This document shows, one piece after another, positions 52,713 through 62,993 of a stretch of 64,000 bases of DNA. The stretch comes from Candidatus Calescibacterium sp. (GTDB lineage: Bacteria; Calescibacteriota; Calescibacteriia; Calescibacteriales; Calescibacteriaceae), in the NCBI GenBank assembly GCA_025060505.1, contig JANXBU010000002.1, positions 1 through 64,000 of the forward strand. Direction: 5' to 3'. Every line of letters begins with the position of its first letter. The first letter of the stretch is position 1. Both the position numbers and the translations under genes were made by a program. The notes under the pieces are model-generated. The model searched no databases. It was not told the DNA's origin and worked only from the letters and a program-made list of their open reading frames with translations.

Positions 52713-53468
52713 ATGAGAACAACAGAGAATATAGTATCTTACAAAGGTAAAAAGAAGATAATTTGCCTTACGGCGTACAACTATCTATTTGCTAAACTTA
52801 TTGACCAGACCGAACTCGTAGATGTAATACTTGTTGGAGATTCAATGAATGAAGTTCTTTTTGGAGAAAGAAACACAACGACTATATCTCTTGACGTTAT
52901 GATCTGGTGTGCAAGGAGTGTAAGAAAAGCCGTGAAAAATTCGATGGTTGTTTTTGATATGCCATTTGGAACATTCCACACAAAAGATGCAGCTTTACAA
53001 AACGTCGTCAGAATAATAAAAGAAACAGATGTTGACGCTGTGAAAATAGAAGGAGGCAAAGACAAGACAGAAATAATAGATGCAATAGTAAAAATCGGCA
53101 TACCTGTTATGGGACATATTGGACTTCTTCCACAAAGAGTCAGAATCACCGGATACAGAAAGCAAGGTAAAACAGAGGAATCAGCGAAATCTATAATAGA
53201 TGATGCAAAAGCAGTTGAAGAAGCAGGCGCATTCTCGGTAGTTCTCGAAGCAGTTGACGAAAAACTCGCAGAAAAAATAACCCAAAGTATAAAGATACCA
53301 ACAATAGGTATAGCATCAGGTGAAAAATGCGATGGAAAAATCGCTGTTCTTGAAGATATACTCGGAATTACACAACCTCCCCCAAAGCATATAAAACCAT
53401 ACGATAACCTTGCTGAAAGAATTATTGAAGCAGTAAAGAAGTACGCAACTGAAAACGGGAACAAATAA
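52713..53468 (+). CDS. panB: 3-methyl-2-oxobutanoate hydroxymethyltransferase
   Basis: A 251-residue PanB that adds a hydroxymethyl group to alpha-ketoisovalerate, making ketopantoate. LTAYNYLFAKLID, LVGDSMNEVLFG, KIEGG and MGHIGLLPQRVRITGYRKQGKT are family motifs. It is slightly short at the C-terminus. It is the first gene of panBCD and starts 9 nt after the GC-rich hairpin; panC starts 1 nt after its stop. Confidence 0.96.
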   Translation: MRTTENIVSYKGKKKIICLTAYNYLFAKLIDQTELVDVILVGDSMNEVLFGERNTTTISLDVMIWCARSVRKAVKNSMVVFDMPFGTFHTKDAALQNVVRIIKETDVDAVKIEGGKDKTEIIDAIVKIGIPVMGHIGLLPQRVRITGYRKQGKTEESAKSIIDDAKAVEEAGAFSVVLEAVDEKLAEKITQSIKIPTIGIASGEKCDGKIAVLEDILGITQPPPKHIKPYDNLAERIIEAVKKYATENGNK

Positions 53469-53469
53469 A

Positions 53470-54354
53470 ATGCAGGTTATAAGAAAAATAGATAAGATGA
53501 AACAGGAGATAGAAAAAATAAGGGGCAAGAAGAAAACCATAGGATTTGTTCCGACTATGGGATACCTCCACGATGGACATGTGAAACTCATAAGAGAAGC
53601 TAGAAATTCATCCGATAAAGTCGTTGTAAGCATATTTGTGAATCCGACCCAGTTTGGTCCACAAGAAGACTATGAAAGATACCCAAGAGATGAAAAAAGA
53701 GATCTTAGAATATGCAAAAATGAAAAAGTGGATTACGTATTTATACCAACAGCAAAAGATATGTATCCAGACGACTTTGAGACATATGTTGAACTTTCAA
53801 AAACTCCGAATCACCTGTGCGGACTATCAAGACCCGGACACTTTAAGGGAGTTGCAACAGTTCTCGTAAAACTTTTCAACATAGTGAACCCTCATATTTC
53901 CTTCTTTGGACTTAAAGACTTTCAGCAAACAGTTGTTGTTCAAAAACTTGTAAAGGATCTGAACATAGGCACAAAAATAAAAACAGTAGAAACCGTGCGA
54001 GACAAAGACGGGCTTGCATTATCTTCTAGAAACTCATATCTTTCAGATGAAGAAAGAATAAAAGCACTTTCTATACCTCGCTCACTGATTATTGCAAAAA
54101 AAGAGATAGAGAATGGAGAAACCGACGCCGAAAAAATAAAAAACAAAATGAAAAAATCTCTTGAAGAAAATGGAGTCAAAGTAGATTATGTTGAAATAGT
54201 TGACCGAAACACTCTTGATGAACTCAAAGAAGTGAGGATTCCTTGTGCTGTTGCTGTCGCCGGATTTGTTGGAAAAACAAGGCTTATCGACAACATAATA
54301 TTTGAGAAGAAAGGAAAAATTTTAAACTTACCGAAAATAAAAATGGAGGTTTGA
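53470..54354 (+). CDS. panC: Pantothenate synthetase
   Basis: A 294-residue ATP-dependent ligase joining pantoate and beta-alanine. The ATP site FVPTMGYLHDGHVKLI, FVNPTQFGPQEDYERYPR, FGLKDFQQTVVV and DKDGLALSSRNSYLS are conserved. The stop/start junction with panB is 1 nt and the panD ribosome-binding site (GGAGGT) is embedded at its 3' end. It is the second gene of panBCD. Confidence 0.97.
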   Translation: MQVIRKIDKMKQEIEKIRGKKKTIGFVPTMGYLHDGHVKLIREARNSSDKVVVSIFVNPTQFGPQEDYERYPRDEKRDLRICKNEKVDYVFIPTAKDMYPDDFETYVELSKTPNHLCGLSRPGHFKGVATVLVKLFNIVNPHISFFGLKDFQQTVVVQKLVKDLNIGTKIKTVETVRDKDGLALSSRNSYLSDEERIKALSIPRSLIIAKKEIENGETDAEKIKNKMKKSLEENGVKVDYVEIVDRNTLDELKEVRIPCAVAVAGFVGKTRLIDNIIFEKKGKILNLPKIKMEV

Positions 54355-54357
54355 AAA

Positions 54358-54732
54358 ATGAGAATACTTCTGAGATCAAAAATACATAACGCAGTCGTAA
54401 CACAGGCAATAGTGAACTACGAAGGTTCTATATCTTTACCCAGAAGGTTACTTGAAGAAGCAGACATTATGGAAGGAGAGCAGGTTCACATATGGAACGT
54501 CACAAACGGAAACAGACTTATAACCTACGCAATATTGAGCGAGGACGATAGAACAATAGCTGTAAACGGAGCCGCTGCAAAACTCTGCTTTCCAGGAGAT
54601 ACAATCATAATAGCAGCATACGGCATATACACAGAAGAAGAAGCAAGAAATCACAAAGCAAAAATAATCATACTGAACAACAAAAACGAAATCATAAAGA
54701 AATACCTATTCCCAGAACAAAACTCGAAATGA
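54358..54732 (+). CDS. panD: Aspartate 1-decarboxylase
   Basis: A 124-residue pyruvoyl enzyme supplying beta-alanine to PanC. Self-cleavage between Gly23 and Ser24 (NYEGSIS) gives the pyruvoyl group; typical PanD cuts at 24/25. The TQAIVNYEGS and VNGAAAKLCFPGDTIIIAAYG segments are conserved. A GGAGGT ribosome-binding site is 9 nt upstream. The last 41 bp overlap miaA on the other strand. Confidence 0.97.
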   Translation: MRILLRSKIHNAVVTQAIVNYEGSISLPRRLLEEADIMEGEQVHIWNVTNGNRLITYAILSEDDRTIAVNGAAAKLCFPGDTIIIAAYGIYTEEEARNHKAKIIILNNKNEIIKKYLFPEQNSK

Positions 54733-55612
54733 AATCGATCATTTTTTCCTCTGATGAAAACCATATAGTTCCATCCCGAGAAAAAACCTTTATTTGATAC
54801 TTTGCATATCTGAAATTATGGCTCACCATAAGAGAAACCATCTGATCAAAGTCTATTTTTCCTGTAATGTAGAGATATGGCTCATAGCAGGCAATAGATT
54901 TCAAGAGAGGAACAACTTCCCCATATAAATTCAGAGCATTTTTTATCTCACCGATTAACCCTTCTTGTATCTGTTTCATAACTCTTCTGTAAATCCTTTC
55001 CTTCAAAACAGTGTGAGACCTATATATACCAAATTTCGCTACTGGAAATGATTCAGTAAAACCGATTTCCGTTATAGATTTTCCAGACTTCATCTTGATC
55101 TCAATAGCTCTTATAATTCTGTATGTATCGTTTATGTGTATTTTATTGAGAGCTTTTGGATCTATATCTTTGAGAATACCTATAAGCTTTTCCTTTCCTT
55201 CTTTTTTGAGTATCTCTTCAAGTTTCTTTCTCAGATCTTGATCCTGATGTTCCGGGAACAGACCTCTTTCAAGAGCTCTCAAGTAAAGCCAAGTTCCTCC
55301 TACAATTATCGGTATTTTACCTCTACTTAAAATCTGATTTATCAGTTCTTTTGCTTTTATTTCAAATTCTTTCGCTGAAAACCTCTCATGCGGTTCGATT
55401 ATGCTAACAAGATGCCATCTGAACTCATCCATATACTTTGTAGGTTTTGCAGTTCCTATGTCAAAGTCTTTATATACTTTCCTTGAATCACAAGATATGA
55501 ATTCTGCAACAACTCCATATTCTCTTAGTTTCCTTCCTATTCTAACAGCTATCTCCGACTTTCCAGAAGCAGTTGCTCCAACAATAGCTACAGCACGATA
55601 AAAACCAATCAT
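54692..55612 (-). CDS. miaA: tRNA dimethylallyltransferase
   Basis: A 306-residue MiaA that adds the dimethylallyl group to A37 of tRNA. The P-loop IVGATASGKSEIAV, ISCDSRKVYKDFDIGTAKPT and IVGGTWLYLRAL are characteristic. The frame is open 16 codons further upstream, but the ATG at 55612 (MIGFYRAVAIVG) fits the family. Its last 41 bp overlap panD, a convergent overlap with no room for separate terminators. It uses DMAPP from ispH. Confidence 0.95.
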   Translation of the reverse strand: MIGFYRAVAIVGATASGKSEIAVRIGRKLREYGVVAEFISCDSRKVYKDFDIGTAKPTKYMDEFRWHLVSIIEPHERFSAKEFEIKAKELINQILSRGKIPIIVGGTWLYLRALERGLFPEHQDQDLRKKLEEILKKEGKEKLIGILKDIDPKALNKIHINDTYRIIRAIEIKMKSGKSITEIGFTESFPVAKFGIYRSHTVLKERIYRRVMKQIQEGLIGEIKNALNLYGEVVPLLKSIACYEPYLYITGKIDFDQMVSLMVSHNFRYAKYQIKVFSRDGTIWFSSEEKMIDFISSFVLGIGISL

Positions 55613-55784
55613 CTGTAAATCAAATGATAAATCAAAAACGAATTTAAAAATCAAAGGCAAATTCTATAAAACTGAAATATAATATCACAAATAACCACAT
55701 TTTATCTATACATAACAGACTAAACACAAAAATCTTCCAAAATATAACACAATTGACAAAGGAGTTATTAATAATACATGATTT

Positions 55785-56735
55785 ATGTTGAAGTATATAA
55801 TCATAATTTCTCTCGCGTTAGTTCCATTATTTTCTTGTGTGGCAAGGATTTACCGAATAATTGAGAAAAAAGAATACAAAGCTATAGAAGTAGAATATGT
55901 TAACGGAGAACTCCCTGAAGATGACCTCGTGCTGTGGCTCGGACATTCATCCTTTCTCATAAGATTGAAAGGAGTAACATTTTACACAGACCCTGTTCTG
56001 TTTGACAAAGTAGTCATTATAAATAGGCTGATACCTTTTCCCATTGAAAGAGAAAAACTACCGGCCCCGGATTTCATACTAATTAGCCATAACCATTATG
56101 ACCATATGGATATACCATCTTTAAGGTTCTTGGAAGAAAAAGCACGAAAAGAGAAGAAGAAACTCTATGTTTTTGTTCCGGAAAGAGCGTCATACTACAC
56201 CAAAGATGAAAATTTCATAACCATAGAGATGCCTTGGGAATCAGAATACGAAATAAAAGGTTTGAATATAAAATCAATAAAAGTGAAACACTTTTCTGGG
56301 AGAGGTCTTTTTGATTGGAACTTTTCTCTATGGAACGCCTACTTAATTTCATCTGACGATTTCAAAATCCTTTTCATGGGGGATACGGCTTACATAAAGC
56401 TACCTGAATTAAACCCGGACCTAGTTCTTGCTCCAATTGGAGCATGGCAACCAAGATGGTTCATGAAAAGAAATCATGTATCTCCATGTGAAGCAGTTCA
56501 GATGACAAAAGAGACAGGTGGAAAAATCATGTTTCCAATGCACTACGGAACCTTCAGACAGGGAGCAGATACACCACAGGAATCCATAGAATACATGATA
56601 GAGTGTGCTGAAAAATTTGGAGTGAATTATTATATACCTAAAGCTGGGCAAGCTCTTACTACAAGCTACATCGCATCCCTCATAAGAGATAAACTTGCCC
56701 AAAAGCAAAACGAACAAACATATAAAACAGAATAA
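55785..56735 (+). CDS. MBL-fold metallo-hydrolase lipoprotein (NAPE-PLD/UlaG-like)
   Basis: A 316-residue metallo-beta-lactamase-fold protein. It has a signal peptide with lipobox LFSC. The metal-binding SHNHYDHMD, later MGDTAY (Asp) and MFPMHYGTF (His) sites are complete. The overall pattern (WLGHSSFLIRLKG then FYTDP) resembles the NAPE-PLD and YfiC/UlaG-like branch, which cleaves lipid or sugar phosphodiesters. As a periplasmic or outer-membrane lipoprotein a phospholipid substrate is plausible but unproven. Confidence 0.88.
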   Translation: MLKYIIIISLALVPLFSCVARIYRIIEKKEYKAIEVEYVNGELPEDDLVLWLGHSSFLIRLKGVTFYTDPVLFDKVVIINRLIPFPIEREKLPAPDFILISHNHYDHMDIPSLRFLEEKARKEKKKLYVFVPERASYYTKDENFITIEMPWESEYEIKGLNIKSIKVKHFSGRGLFDWNFSLWNAYLISSDDFKILFMGDTAYIKLPELNPDLVLAPIGAWQPRWFMKRNHVSPCEAVQMTKETGGKIMFPMHYGTFRQGADTPQESIEYMIECAEKFGVNYYIPKAGQALTTSYIASLIRDKLAQKQNEQTYKTE

Positions 56736-56786
56736 AATTTCTGAAATTCATTCAAAAGAGCTTAATCAAACTAACTATTTGAAGCT

Positions 56787-57254
56787 GTGAAAAGGTGGGT
56801 GCTTTTCTTCACCATAGCCCTTTTTTTCTTTTCTCTTGATATTCTAACCAAGGAGATAATAGAAAATAAAGTTCCATATCTTTCTGAGATAAAGGTTACA
56901 AATTTTCTCAACATAGTACATATTAGAAACAGAGGAAGTATATTTGGAATCTTTTCGGATATACAGAATGAATATTTCAGGCTTTTTATGAACATTCTAT
57001 CCATGGTTGTTCTCGTGATTCTTTTTTTCTTTGCACGTTCGTTCAGCGGTTTGCCATTCTACACAATAGGAGCCATGATAGGTGGAGCACTTGGGAATGT
57101 ATATGAAAGAATAGCCAAAGGTTACGTTGTTGACTTTATTGATTTCCACATAGGAAAGTACCACTGGCCTGCTTTCAATGTAGCGGATTCAATAATAACC
57201 ATAGGTATAATAACAGTACTGATTCATTCTTCATCAAGGAGCAAAAAAAGGTGA
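56787..57254 (+). CDS. lspA: Lipoprotein signal peptidase
   Basis: A 155-residue SPase II with four membrane helices that cleaves lipoprotein signals at the lipobox Cys. The catalytic Asp pair sits in VVDFIDFH and FNVADSIITIG; IRNRGSIFGIF and GGALGNVYERI are conserved. It starts with GTG. It overlaps the next gene by 4 nt (GTGA). The many lipoproteins in this window are its likely substrates. Confidence 0.94.
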   Translation: MKRWVLFFTIALFFFSLDILTKEIIENKVPYLSEIKVTNFLNIVHIRNRGSIFGIFSDIQNEYFRLFMNILSMVVLVILFFFARSFSGLPFYTIGAMIGGALGNVYERIAKGYVVDFIDFHIGKYHWPAFNVADSIITIGIITVLIHSSSRSKKR

Positions 57255-58003
57255 ACCCACTTTGGAACATCATCTTTTTCATAACCGCTCTGCTCTACTC
57301 ATCTGGTGGGCTCGGTGGAGCATCAGCTTATCTCGCATATCTTTCCGTCGCAGGAATAGAATATAAATATATACCGGCCTACGCTCTGATTCTAAGCATA
57401 ATATCAACGTTCACTTCATCATTCAACTGGATAAAACACTCAAAAAAAATGATAATACCCATAATCCTCTTCTCAATTCCAACGTCATTTCTAGGGGGAA
57501 CCATTAAAATACAGAAGGAGGTATTTACAGTTCTTAGTGCCTCTGTTTTGCTTACAATTGGTATAATAATGCTCATACCTATAGAGAAAATACGGAAAAA
57601 GAACGATCACAGCTCAGGAACAAGTCCACTAAAATACATATACATACTACCGCTTTCGGCTTTATTTGGTCTTATTGGTGGTATAATCGGAATAGGATGT
57701 GGAGTCTTTCTGTTTCCTCTTCTGTATCTCACAGGAACTGCTAATGAAAAAGAATCTGCATCAGCTGGAACCATATTCATACTTGCAAACTCTGTGTTCG
57801 GACTCGCAGGACATCTCACAAAACTTAAAGAATTACCAATTGGAATAATAGTCCCACCTGCAATATCTGTTATACTCGGAGCTTTCGTAGGTTCGTACTT
57901 CGCTGCAAACAAACTACCTCCAAGATTGGTAAAAATAATCTTTGCAGTGGTAGTAATAATCATCGCCATAATAATGCTTTCAGAGCAACTCCTACACTAC
58001 TAA
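57251..58003 (+). CDS. TauE/SafE-family transporter
   Basis: A 250-residue membrane protein with seven or eight helices. The two repeats GGLGGASAYLAYLSVAGI and GLIGGIIGIGCGVFLFPLLYLTG carry the family Gly-rich motifs. TauE/SafE members export sulfite, sulfoacetate or other small anions; the substrate cannot be told. It starts with GTG overlapping lspA by 4 nt and is probably translated from the same message. Confidence 0.85.
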   Translation: MNPLWNIIFFITALLYSSGGLGGASAYLAYLSVAGIEYKYIPAYALILSIISTFTSSFNWIKHSKKMIIPIILFSIPTSFLGGTIKIQKEVFTVLSASVLLTIGIIMLIPIEKIRKKNDHSSGTSPLKYIYILPLSALFGLIGGIIGIGCGVFLFPLLYLTGTANEKESASAGTIFILANSVFGLAGHLTKLKELPIGIIVPPAISVILGAFVGSYFAANKLPPRLVKIIFAVVVIIIAIIMLSEQLLHY

Positions 58004-58060
58004 CCCACAATATTCCTGTATTATTCATTAGCAAACAATATTTGTAAAATCTATAATAAA

Positions 58061-59587
58061 ATGGGGGATAGTTCCTCTCATACACTTGGTAAAGTCAACG
58101 GTAAGGCAGAAGAAAGAAAGCTTGGGGAAAGGAAAACCGAAGGTTTCACTATTCCGGAAAAAGAAATATTATCAAAAGAGTTAAATATCCTAAAAATACT
58201 TGAGAGTGCTCCTTCTGAAATATATCATAAGCATGGACAGAACATACTTGTAAAAAACATCATTTCAAGCTTCTCCCTGGCCTTGGCAGACTCTTTAAGC
58301 ACATTCATTATAGCTAAAATTCTTAACTTGAATCTTCTGATAATGCCCGTATTTCTCATAATCTCGCTCATATACAAACTCTACTCAAGAAGATTTCCTT
58401 TTTGGGATGAGGTAGGTAAGATAACAGGAGTTTCTTTCTTTTCATCTCTGATTTATGTTCTTTACACAACAGAAATCTATGGTTTTATATTCCTGATAGT
58501 TGCACCCCCAACAATATCGGTCTCAAAAGCTATAGTAAAAGAACTTCTGTGGATACTCGGTGTACGCGAAAGAGTTCTGATAGTTGGAGGAGGATTAGCA
58601 GGATCAAAAGTTTTAAAAGCAATAGATTCTGAAAAATTCTTAGGATACGATGTTATAGGAGTCCTTGATGATGATAGATCGAAACTATGGAAACCGGTTT
58701 GGAGATTCAGAGGAAGAGACATACTTGTAATAGGACAAACAAAAGATATATGGAACATACTGAAAGAAAATCAGATAGATGAGATAATTCTCGCAATACC
58801 ATCTGTTGGAGATAAAGCATTAACAGCTGTCGCAAGCCACCTGCAAAAATTTGTGCCGAAAGTCTCAATCGTTCCAGATATGTTTGGACTCCCTGTTTTG
58901 GCAGAACTCAAACATTCATTTGGACAGCAGGTGCTTTTTCTTACCGTTCAAAACAAACTAGCCAATCCCCTGAACAGGTTTGTAAAAGAACTTATGGATA
59001 GGATACTTGCACTGATTATATTTATATTGATAAGCCCCCTACTTCTTCTAATATCAATAATAATAAAGCTGGACTCACCCGGACCCGTGATATTTGCACA
59101 TGAAAGAGTAGGAAAAGGTGGTAAAAAATTCAAGTGTCTAAAATTCAGAACAATGTATGTCAACAACGAAGAAATACTCAAAAAATACTTTGAACAAAAC
59201 CCAGAAGCTTATGAATTTTATATAAAGACTGCCAAAATACCGCATTACGATCCCAGAATAACACGAGTTGGTAGAATTCTACGCAAGCTTTCCCTAGATG
59301 AACTCCCACAGATAATAAATGTTCTGAAAGGTGATATGAGCTTAGTAGGTCCAAGAGCTCAACCCCAAAGCGAAGTAGACCGCTGTGCAGAATATTATAT
59401 GGAATGGGCAAGGTATATAAAACCTGGGATAACAGGACTTGCTCAAATCATGGGGAGAGCAAACATATCTCACGAAGATAAAAACATCATATCTCTGTGG
59501 TATATGAAAAATTGGTCAATATGGCTTGATATAGTGATAATACTCAAAACAATAGTTGTTGTTCTTAAAACAGAAGGAGCTTACTGA
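58061..59587 (+). CDS. Undecaprenyl-phosphate sugar phosphotransferase, WbaP type
   Basis: A 508-residue initiating glycosyltransferase for surface polysaccharide. A variable N-terminal half has membrane helices (about 70-170) and a nucleotide-binding-like middle ([18 protein letters not shown]). The C-terminal bacterial sugar transferase domain is complete: [61 protein letters not shown] and [13 protein letters not shown]. It transfers a sugar-1-phosphate to the lipid carrier; galactose or glucose is usual but not provable. A TATAAT lies only 3 nt before the annotated ATG, so the true start may be further in. Confidence 0.9.
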   Translation: MGDSSSHTLGKVNGKAEERKLGERKTEGFTIPEKEILSKELNILKILESAPSEIYHKHGQNILVKNIISSFSLALADSLSTFIIAKILNLNLLIMPVFLIISLIYKLYSRRFPFWDEVGKITGVSFFSSLIYVLYTTEIYGFIFLIVAPPTISVSKAIVKELLWILGVRERVLIVGGGLAGSKVLKAIDSEKFLGYDVIGVLDDDRSKLWKPVWRFRGRDILVIGQTKDIWNILKENQIDEIILAIPSVGDKALTAVASHLQKFVPKVSIVPDMFGLPVLAELKHSFGQQVLFLTVQNKLANPLNRFVKELMDRILALIIFILISPLLLLISIIIKLDSPGPVIFAHERVGKGGKKFKCLKFRTMYVNNEEILKKYFEQNPEAYEFYIKTAKIPHYDPRITRVGRILRKLSLDELPQIINVLKGDMSLVGPRAQPQSEVDRCAEYYMEWARYIKPGITGLAQIMGRANISHEDKNIISLWYMKNWSIWLDIVIILKTIVVVLKTEGAY

Positions 59588-59829
59588 ATAATAAACCTGG
59601 GGCTAAACAATAAATTCCCAATATGCTTCAAGAGAATAAATTAATTCATTTCAAGAGCAAAGGAACCAAAAAAAGACATAAAGAAAAAGATAAAACAAAC
59701 TGACGATGAGCCCTCAAAAACCTTTTCATATTTTTGGTATCACAATAGCTATCAGAAATATAAATGGAAAATCACGAAAGCATTCTGTTTTTATGTTGTT
59801 AGGTTCCGCAAGTATAAAATGAATTCCTT

Positions 59830-61338
59830 ATGCTCAAAGTTAAAAATGCGCTAATATCTGTATTTGATAAAGATGGTATAAACGAATTTGGAAAAAATCT
59901 TGAATCTCTTGGTATAACCCTTTTTGCAACAAGAGGAACAGCAGAAACTCTGAGAAAGAACAATGTAAAAGTAAAACTTATCGAAGAACTGACAGGCTTT
60001 CCGGAGATACTTGGAGGAAAAGTAAAAACATTGCACCCGGATATATTTGCAAGAATTCTTTCTAATGAAGAAGAAGCAGAAAATCTAAGAATATCAAGAT
60101 TCGAGTTACTCATCACGAACCTATACTCACCTGATATGGAACCAGACATAGGAGGAGTTGCTCTAATAAGAGCAGGAATAAAAGCAGGAGAAAAAACAGC
60201 TGTTATAACAGACAAAAAGGATTACAACCTTGTCTATCTTACACTGAAAAATACTGGGGGAATACCTGATGATCTTGTAGAAGAACTTAACAGAAAAGCA
60301 GCAAGATATGTTGTAAAATATCAGCTTGAAAACTATGTAAAATATTTCGGTTGGGAGTTCATACCAGAAATTTTTGAAGTATATAGAGACCTTAAATATG
60401 GAACAAATCCTAACAGAAAGGGCTTTCTGATCACGAGCAACGCTGCTCCAGATTTTGAAGTTCTGAAAGGAGAGCTATCACTGAATAACATATATGATAC
60501 AGATTCCGCTGTAAGGTGTGCATTAGCATTGGAAAGAATATTGGGTAAGCCATCTGCCTGCATAGTGAAACATGGTTCTCCATGTGGTGCTGCTTCATCT
60601 GATAATCCGATTGAATGCATAAATCTTGCGTGGGATTCAGATTCAAAATCTGCTTACGGTGGAATTCTGGCTGTATCTTTTCCTATCATAGGAAAAATAG
60701 CTTCTGAATTGAAAGGAAAGTTCTTTGAAGTTATAACATCCCCAAATTTTGATGACATAGCGTCTGAAATACTAGCTAGCAAAAAAGCAAGGTTGGTCAG
60801 AACAGGTAGAAATTTTATAGATAAAAAAATTATTGAGATAAAAAGCTCGCTCGGTGCCTTTACATATGAAGAATACAAAGACACAGATGAAGATATTAGA
60901 AAAGAAGATCTCAAACCAGCTTATGAATTTCAATTTTCTCATCAAGATATTGAAGAGCTTATGTTTTCATATACAATATCTAGATTCGGCAAATCAAACT
61001 GCATTGCTATAACATCTAACTTTCAAACTCTGGGAATAGGAAATGGATTTACTTCAAGAGTCGATTCAACAGAGTTCGCTCTGAAAAAACTATCGGAATT
61101 TCTATCCAACAAGAAAAAGAAATCTTTACCAAAAAAATTCTATGTTTCATCCGATGGATTTTTTCCTTTCCCAGACTCCATTGAGCTAATCCACAGTTCA
61201 ATAAAAAAGATTTCACCAGATGCGGAGATCTTTGTTGCACATCCCGGTGGTTCAATAAGAGACAAAGAAATAACTGAAACAGCAAAGAAACTCGGAATCA
61301 AAATGTTTATAACAAACAAAAGATGTTTCAGACACTGA
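59830..61338 (+). CDS. purH: Bifunctional AICAR formyltransferase / IMP cyclohydrolase
   Basis: A 502-residue PurH performing the last two steps of purine synthesis. Residues 1-200 are the cyclohydrolase domain (FDKDGINEFGKNL, GGKVKTLHPDIFA, DIGGVALIRAGIKA). The formyltransferase domain has the catalytic Lys-His in VKHGSPCGAA, DSDSKSAYGGILAVSF, SSDGFFPFPDSIE and HPGGSIRDKE. The usual Asn of KHxNPCG is Ser here, the one notable substitution. The gene is monocistronic. The 243-bp gap upstream holds a 38-codon open frame (59706-59822) that I do not support as a gene. Confidence 0.95.
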   Translation: MLKVKNALISVFDKDGINEFGKNLESLGITLFATRGTAETLRKNNVKVKLIEELTGFPEILGGKVKTLHPDIFARILSNEEEAENLRISRFELLITNLYSPDMEPDIGGVALIRAGIKAGEKTAVITDKKDYNLVYLTLKNTGGIPDDLVEELNRKAARYVVKYQLENYVKYFGWEFIPEIFEVYRDLKYGTNPNRKGFLITSNAAPDFEVLKGELSLNNIYDTDSAVRCALALERILGKPSACIVKHGSPCGAASSDNPIECINLAWDSDSKSAYGGILAVSFPIIGKIASELKGKFFEVITSPNFDDIASEILASKKARLVRTGRNFIDKKIIEIKSSLGAFTYEEYKDTDEDIRKEDLKPAYEFQFSHQDIEELMFSYTISRFGKSNCIAITSNFQTLGIGNGFTSRVDSTEFALKKLSEFLSNKKKKSLPKKFYVSSDGFFPFPDSIELIHSSIKKISPDAEIFVAHPGGSIRDKEITETAKKLGIKMFITNKRCFRH

Positions 61339-61409
61339 ACTCACACATTTCCGAACATAATAGCTATAAGCTTGTAAAACATGAAGAAACATAAGTCAGA
61401 ACTCAGAGA

Positions 61410-62819
61410 TCAATCAAGAATATAATTTATAAAAGTCAAACTCCCTCCAGGTACAAACTTTGCTTTCCTAAATTTATCTTTTTGTATTCTGTCAGTTCTG
61501 TATGCAATTATATCTTTGATCTGATATATCGGGATATAAGGGCATTCCTCCATAAGAATTTCCTGAGCCTTTGTATAGTGTCTTTTTGCTGTTTGAAAAT
61601 CCTCACTTCTTTCAGCCTGCTCTACAACTTGATCAAAATAAGGATTAGAGAAAAAAGTTCTGTTTGCACCCTTTGGAGGGAAAGAATCAGAATGAGCCAT
61701 AAAGCGAAAAATATCTGGACTTTTAACTCCAACTATGTTTAGTGAGAATATATCATAGTTTCCTGCAACTATATCAGAAAAAAACTTCTGGAACTCCTGA
61801 GGAAGTATTTCAATCTTTATGCCAACCTTTTCAAGATAGCTCGATATTGCTTTCACATTCCTTATAGCATATTTGACCGTTGATGTTTTCCATACAAGCT
61901 TGAAGAAGTATCCGTTCTTTTTCTGAAAACCTGCGCTTTCAATCAACTCAACAGATTTCTTCGGATCATACTTATATCTGGCACAATCACAGTAAAATGG
62001 AGATACAGATGGAATAAGCGAATTGACAATATCACCCTGCCCACCAATAACTTCATTTATTATCTTTTCTCTATCAATTGCATAGAATATTGCTTGCCTC
62101 ACCTCTTTTTTAGAGAGAAAAGGATTTCTCGTATTCAGAGCAATGTAATTTATGTTTATACTTCGTTGAGTGAAAACGTCAATATTTTTCAGAGAAGAAA
62201 CATAATGAAAAAGATGAGGAGGAACTGCATTGACGAGTATATCTATATCTCCCTTTTCGAATTCAAGAACCCTTGTGATATCGTTTTTGACTCCTTTAAT
62301 CAGAACAGTTCTACCATTTACTCTTGATCTGAGAAGAACATAGTATCCGGGAGAAAAATCAACGACTTCAAAATCACCTGTGCAGTCTGTCCAATTCTCC
62401 GGGAAAACAGGAAGCATCAACTCATAGATGATTGAAGAATTCTTTTCCGCATCAATTAGAATTTCATAATTTCCTTTATTGCGGAAAGACCTTATCATTT
62501 TTATTCTCCCATAATCCTTATACTTTTGGATTGCTCCCAAAACCATTTGCGAATCTATGTTTCTTCCGGAACAAGTTTTAAGTCCCTGCTTTATTCTGAC
62601 AAATATAGTTATTCCGTCTGAATAAGGCACTATTGAGTATTTTTCAACAAGGTCTGGCTCAGGTTCAAGATTCTGATTTACCCTGAAAAGAGACCTATGA
62701 ATAAGCTCAACTACTCTGAAAGAGTAAGCAGAAACAGCGAGAGGAGGATAAAGGTTAGTCGGAGCATCCTCCATTGCTATAACAAGATTTACAATAAGAA
62801 ATGTAAAATAGAAAAACAT
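61410..62819 (-). CDS. ABC-type solute-binding protein, family 5 (second copy)
   Basis: A 469-residue periplasmic binding protein of the SBP_bac_5 family with a short signal peptide. Family segments are YSIVPYSDGITIFVRIKQGLKTCSG, VRQAIFYAIDREKIINEV and a C-terminal AQEILMEECPYIPIYQ. It is shorter and quite different from the copy at 4 kb. No transporter gene adjoins. The ligand is unknown. It is divergent from a lipoprotein gene, 174 bp apart. Confidence 0.88.
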   Translation of the reverse strand: MFFYFTFLIVNLVIAMEDAPTNLYPPLAVSAYSFRVVELIHRSLFRVNQNLEPEPDLVEKYSIVPYSDGITIFVRIKQGLKTCSGRNIDSQMVLGAIQKYKDYGRIKMIRSFRNKGNYEILIDAEKNSSIIYELMLPVFPENWTDCTGDFEVVDFSPGYYVLLRSRVNGRTVLIKGVKNDITRVLEFEKGDIDILVNAVPPHLFHYVSSLKNIDVFTQRSININYIALNTRNPFLSKKEVRQAIFYAIDREKIINEVIGGQGDIVNSLIPSVSPFYCDCARYKYDPKKSVELIESAGFQKKNGYFFKLVWKTSTVKYAIRNVKAISSYLEKVGIKIEILPQEFQKFFSDIVAGNYDIFSLNIVGVKSPDIFRFMAHSDSFPPKGANRTFFSNPYFDQVVEQAERSEDFQTAKRHYTKAQEILMEECPYIPIYQIKDIIAYRTDRIQKDKFRKAKFVPGGSLTFINYILD

Positions 62820-62993
62820 CTGATAAAAACATCAACAAACAAATAAAAAATTTGAATTCAATAAATCTACAATACACAAACAGCTAAATATTCTCAAACC
62901 TTAACTTTCAAATTTTACAAAGGTTCAATTCCTTGATTACGCAACAACATGACATAAAAATCTAACATTTAAATTTTTAAAAATAAAAACACC

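Noticed and set aside
52781-53464. 227-codon open frame antisense to panB
   Set aside because: It mirrors a strongly conserved gene in the opposite strand, is rich in Ser/Ile/Thr as expected of a shadow, and has no start signals.
59706-59822. 38-codon open frame upstream of purH
   Set aside because: No Shine-Dalgarno, no recognisable sequence, and open frames this short occur by chance in A/T-rich DNA.
62916-62938. Inverted repeat AACCTT...AAGGTT between the two divergent genes near 62.9 kb
   Set aside because: A 6-bp arm with a long A/T loop is expected by chance in such sequence.
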